This document shows positions 13,361 to 15,552 of a stretch of DNA of 15,552 nt, piece by piece. The stretch lies in the NCBI GenBank assembly GCA_017629615.1, contig JAGBWT010000177.1:1-15552 (forward strand), written 5' to 3'. This DNA is from Alistipes sp. Its GTDB lineage: Bacteria > Bacteroidota > Bacteroidia > Bacteroidales > Rikenellaceae. Each line of letters begins with the position of its first letter. The stretch's first letter is position 1. Made by a program: the position numbers and the translations under genes. The notes beneath the pieces were generated by a model. That model had not been told where the DNA came from. It made no database searches and was given only the letters and a program-made list of their open reading frames with translations.

Positions 13361-14212
13361 ATGGTTCGTTTTTTATTAAATTCGTCAATCGGAAGAAAAG
13401 TTGTAATGAGTGTTACGGGTGCTGCGCTCGTATTCTTCATTCTCTTCCACATGGCAATGAATGTTGTGGCAATCATTGAGCCAAGCGCTTACAATTGGAT
13501 TTGTGAGATGTTGGGAGCAAATTGGTATGCTCTTGTTGGCACTGTTGGTTTGGCCACATTGGTTGTGTTGCACTTTATCTATGCCTTTATTCTGACTTGG
13601 CAGAATCGCAAGGCTCGCGGTAATGTGCGCTACGCTGTAACTGTTACCGAGAAGGGTGTTGATTGGTCGTCGAAGAATATGCTTGTTCTCGGCATCATCG
13701 TTATCCTCGGCCTTGCTCTCCACCTTTCGCACTTCTGGGCGAAGATGCAGTTGGTAGAGTTGCTCGGTGGTCACGAGGTTGCTCTTGGTAATGGCTCTGT
13801 TGTTAAGCCTACCGAGGGTGCTGCAATTATTGCCTACACCTTCTCGCAGTGGTATAACGTAGTTTTGTACCTTGTATGGTTTGTTGCATTGTGGTTCCAC
13901 CTTACACACGGTGTTTGGTCGATGTTCCAGAGCGCAGGTTTGGCAAACGATACTTGGCTTCCACGTTTGAAGTGCGTTTCGAAACTTTTGGCAACCGTTA
14001 TCTTCCTCGGCTTTGCTGTAGTAGTTGTTGTCTACTATGCGGTTCAGGCTTGCCCTTGCGTTGTAGAGGCTTGTCCTTGTTTGGCAAAACTTCTTCCAAC
14101 TGCTGCGGAGACTTGCTGCGAGGCTTGTTGTGGTGTAGCTCCTGTTGTTGAGGCTGCTCCTGTTGTTGAGCAGGCTGTTGAGGCTGCTGCCGAAGTGGTA
14201 CCTGCAAACTAA
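13361..14212 (+). CDS. sdhC: Succinate dehydrogenase / fumarate reductase cytochrome b subunit with cysteine-rich tail
   Basis: This 283-residue B-type (Wolinella-like) dihaem membrane anchor has five predicted helices at about 15-38, 58-80, 107-127, 158-187 and 207-228. Candidate haem-b ligands are H30, H71, H121 (or H124) and H180 (or H183), one per helix in helices 1-4 as in Wolinella FrdC. The core aligns with the usual length of about 225-230 residues. Beyond helix 5 lies an unusual tail (229-283) with eight cysteines in CPC, CPC, CC, CC groups at 231, 233, 238, 240, 252, 253, 256 and 257. An Ala/Val/Pro/Glu run with APVVE twice follows. The tail reads in frame to a normal stop, with sdhA starting 27 bases later. 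Its function is unknown. Confidence 0.93.
   Translation: MVRFLLNSSIGRKVVMSVTGAALVFFILFHMAMNVVAIIEPSAYNWICEMLGANWYALVGTVGLATLVVLHFIYAFILTWQNRKARGNVRYAVTVTEKGVDWSSKNMLVLGIIVILGLALHLSHFWAKMQLVELLGGHEVALGNGSVVKPTEGAAIIAYTFSQWYNVVLYLVWFVALWFHLTHGVWSMFQSAGLANDTWLPRLKCVSKLLATVIFLGFAVVVVVYYAVQACPCVVEACPCLAKLLPTAAETCCEACCGVAPVVEAAPVVEQAVEAAAEVVPAN
14138..14170 (+). repeat. Short direct repeat in the sdhC 3' end
   Basis: The 15-mer GCTCCTGTTGTTGAG occurs at 14138-14152 and 14156-14170, in frame, encoding APVVE twice. The nearby CPCVVEACPC stretch is also internally repetitive. The tail seems to have grown by local duplication or slippage. Confidence 0.75.
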
Positions 14213-14239
14213 TTCAAGAACAATAAAAATTAACAAGAT

Positions 14240-15552
14240 ATGGCATTGAAATTAGATTCCAAAATTCCTGCTGGTGAGTTGGCTCAAAAATGGAGCAACC
14301 ACAAAGCAGCTATCAAGGTAGTTAGCCCTGCTAACAAGCGTAAGTTGGATATTATCGTCGTAGGTACAGGCCTCGGCGGTGCTTCTGCTGCTGCTTCGCT
14401 CGGCGAACTTGGCTACAACGTCAAGATTTTCTGCATTCAGGACTCGCCTCGTCGTGCGCACTCGATTGCTGCACAGGGTGGTATCAATGCAGCGAAGAAC
14501 TATCAGAACGACAACGACTCGGTATATCGTCTCTTCTACGATACTATCAAGGGTGGTGACTATCGTGCTCGTGAGGCTAACGTTTATCGTTTGGCCGAGG
14601 TTTCGAACCTCATTATCGACCAGTGCGTAGCGCAGGGTGTTCCTTTCGCTCGTGAGTACGGCGGCTTGTTGGCTAACCGTTCGTTCGGTGGTGCGCAGGT
14701 ATCGCGTACGTTCTATGCTCGTGGTCAGACGGGTCAGCAGTTGTTGCTTGGTGCTTATGCAGCCCTCAACAAGGAGATTGCCGCTGGTTCGGTTAAGTCG
14801 TATACTCGTCACGAGATGCTCGACGTTGTTGTTGAGAATGGCGAGGCTTGCGGTATCATCGCTCGTAACCTCGTTACAGGCGAAATCGAGCGTCACGGCG
14901 CACACGCAGTCGTTATCGCTACGGGTGGTTATGGTAACGTATTCTTCCTCTCGACCAACGCTATGGCGTCGAATGGTTCGGCTGCGTTCCAGTGCTACCG
15001 TAAGGGTGCTGGTTTTGCCAACCCTTGCTTCACGCAGATTCACCCAACCTGTATTCCGGTACACGGCACACAGCAGTCGAAACTGACTCTGATGTCGGAG
15101 TCGTTGCGTAACGACGGTCGTATCTGGGTTCCAAAGAAGTTGGAGGACGTTGAGGCTTTGCGTAAGGGTACAAAGAAACCTTCGCAGATTGCCGAAGAGG
15201 ACCGCGACTACTATTTGGAGCGTCGTTATCCTGCGTTTGGTAACCTCGTACCACGCGACGTTGCTTCGCGTGCAGCAAAGGAGCGTTGCGATGCAGGTTA
15301 CGGTGTAAACGAGACAGGTTTGGCTGTATTCCTCGACTTCAAGACCGCTATCGAGCGTTTGGGTAAGGAGGTTATCAAGCAGCGTTATGGCAACTTGTTC
15401 GATATGTACAAGGAGATTACCGATGTTAATCCATACGATGAGCCAATGCAGATCTTCCCTGCTGTTCACTACACAATGGGTGGTATCTGGGTTGACTACA
15501 ACTTGATGACTACAATCCCTGGTTTGTATGCTATCGGTGAGGCTAACTTCTC
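14240..15552 (+). CDS. sdhA: Succinate dehydrogenase / fumarate reductase flavoprotein subunit (partial, 3' end off window)
   Basis: The first 437 codons are present and the frame is open to the window edge. The protein oxidises succinate, or reduces fumarate in the reverse direction, using covalent FAD, and docks on SdhC through SdhB. The dinucleotide-binding motif [15 protein letters not shown] starts at 40. [14 protein letters not shown] (74-87) carries the His (H74) expected to bind FAD covalently. Substrate-site motifs include [26 protein letters not shown] and [12 protein letters not shown], and the end reads [12 protein letters not shown]. The ATG at 14240 lies 27 bases after sdhC, in the usual sdhC-A-B order; sdhB should follow outside the window. 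Confidence 0.97.
   Translation, partial: MALKLDSKIPAGELAQKWSNHKAAIKVVSPANKRKLDIIVVGTGLGGASAAASLGELGYNVKIFCIQDSPRRAHSIAAQGGINAAKNYQNDNDSVYRLFYDTIKGGDYRAREANVYRLAEVSNLIIDQCVAQGVPFAREYGGLLANRSFGGAQVSRTFYARGQTGQQLLLGAYAALNKEIAAGSVKSYTRHEMLDVVVENGEACGIIARNLVTGEIERHGAHAVVIATGGYGNVFFLSTNAMASNGSAAFQCYRKGAGFANPCFTQIHPTCIPVHGTQQSKLTLMSESLRNDGRIWVPKKLEDVEALRKGTKKPSQIAEEDRDYYLERRYPAFGNLVPRDVASRAAKERCDAGYGVNETGLAVFLDFKTAIERLGKEVIKQRYGNLFDMYKEITDVNPYDEPMQIFPAVHYTMGGIWVDYNLMTTIPGLYAIGEANF

Noticed and set aside
13385..14236. Minus-strand frame (283 codons) opposite sdhC
   Set aside because: It is antisense to SdhC and the translation has no recognisable domain. Its repetitive part mirrors the sdhC tail repeats.
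14252..15469. Long minus-strand frame (405 codons) opposite sdhA
   Set aside because: It is fully antisense to an unmistakable SdhA. The translation is Thr/Leu/Val-rich with no family signature, as expected from codon bias in the highly expressed gene.

Overview
This window looks like a chromosomal segment from a Bacteroidales member of the Bacteroidota, possibly Rikenellaceae/Alistipes-like; the genus is a guess. Three things point there. Most promoters read TTTG, then 19-21 bases, then TAnnTTTG, the Bacteroidota sigma-ABfr pattern, and four share the exact -7 octamer TATCTTTG. Start codons mostly lack a strong Shine-Dalgarno sequence. The gene set also fits: a B-type SdhC followed by SdhA, a Nif3 / C4-zinc-ribbon pair, a BACON-SGNH secreted protein and a Bacteroidota-type deoxynucleoside kinase.

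Layout. Bases 1-95 are an unassigned edge, followed by tRNA-Val(UAC) with its terminator. A repeat-rich intergenic stretch (171-492) holds three copies of a terminator-like 24-mer and two REP-like hairpins. On the minus strand lie ferritin (ftnA) and thioredoxin (trxA), an operon transcribed from a strong promoter in front of trxA, and then a secreted BACON/SGNH-hydrolase protein. Xanthine phosphoribosyltransferase (xpt) reads divergently on the plus strand. Bases 3840-4071 carry a long near-palindromic repeat element and a deleted second copy of it. A minus-strand pair follows: a small cysteine-rich membrane protein and a secreted propeller-like protein.

A bidirectional promoter at 5556-5602 separates that pair from a tight plus-strand operon: trkA, deoxynucleoside kinase, an RsmF-like rRNA m5C methyltransferase, a MerR-type regulator and a Nif3-family protein. 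The gaps are 38, 1, 10 and 10 bases. A coiled-coil zinc-ribbon protein with its own candidate promoter and a terminator comes next, then rmuC. 5-formyltetrahydrofolate cyclo-ligase converges on rmuC. Finally sdhC and sdhA read off the right edge as the start of a succinate dehydrogenase/fumarate reductase operon.

Most genes are housekeeping: iron storage and redox, purine salvage, potassium control, nucleotide and folate metabolism, rRNA modification and respiration. I see no transposase, CRISPR array, phage gene or defence locus, and no clear new multi-gene system. The features most worth a second look are the cysteine-rich C-terminal tail on SdhC, the non-coding palindromic elements, the shared-palindrome divergent promoter, and the small cysteine-rich membrane protein paired with an unassigned secreted propeller-like protein.
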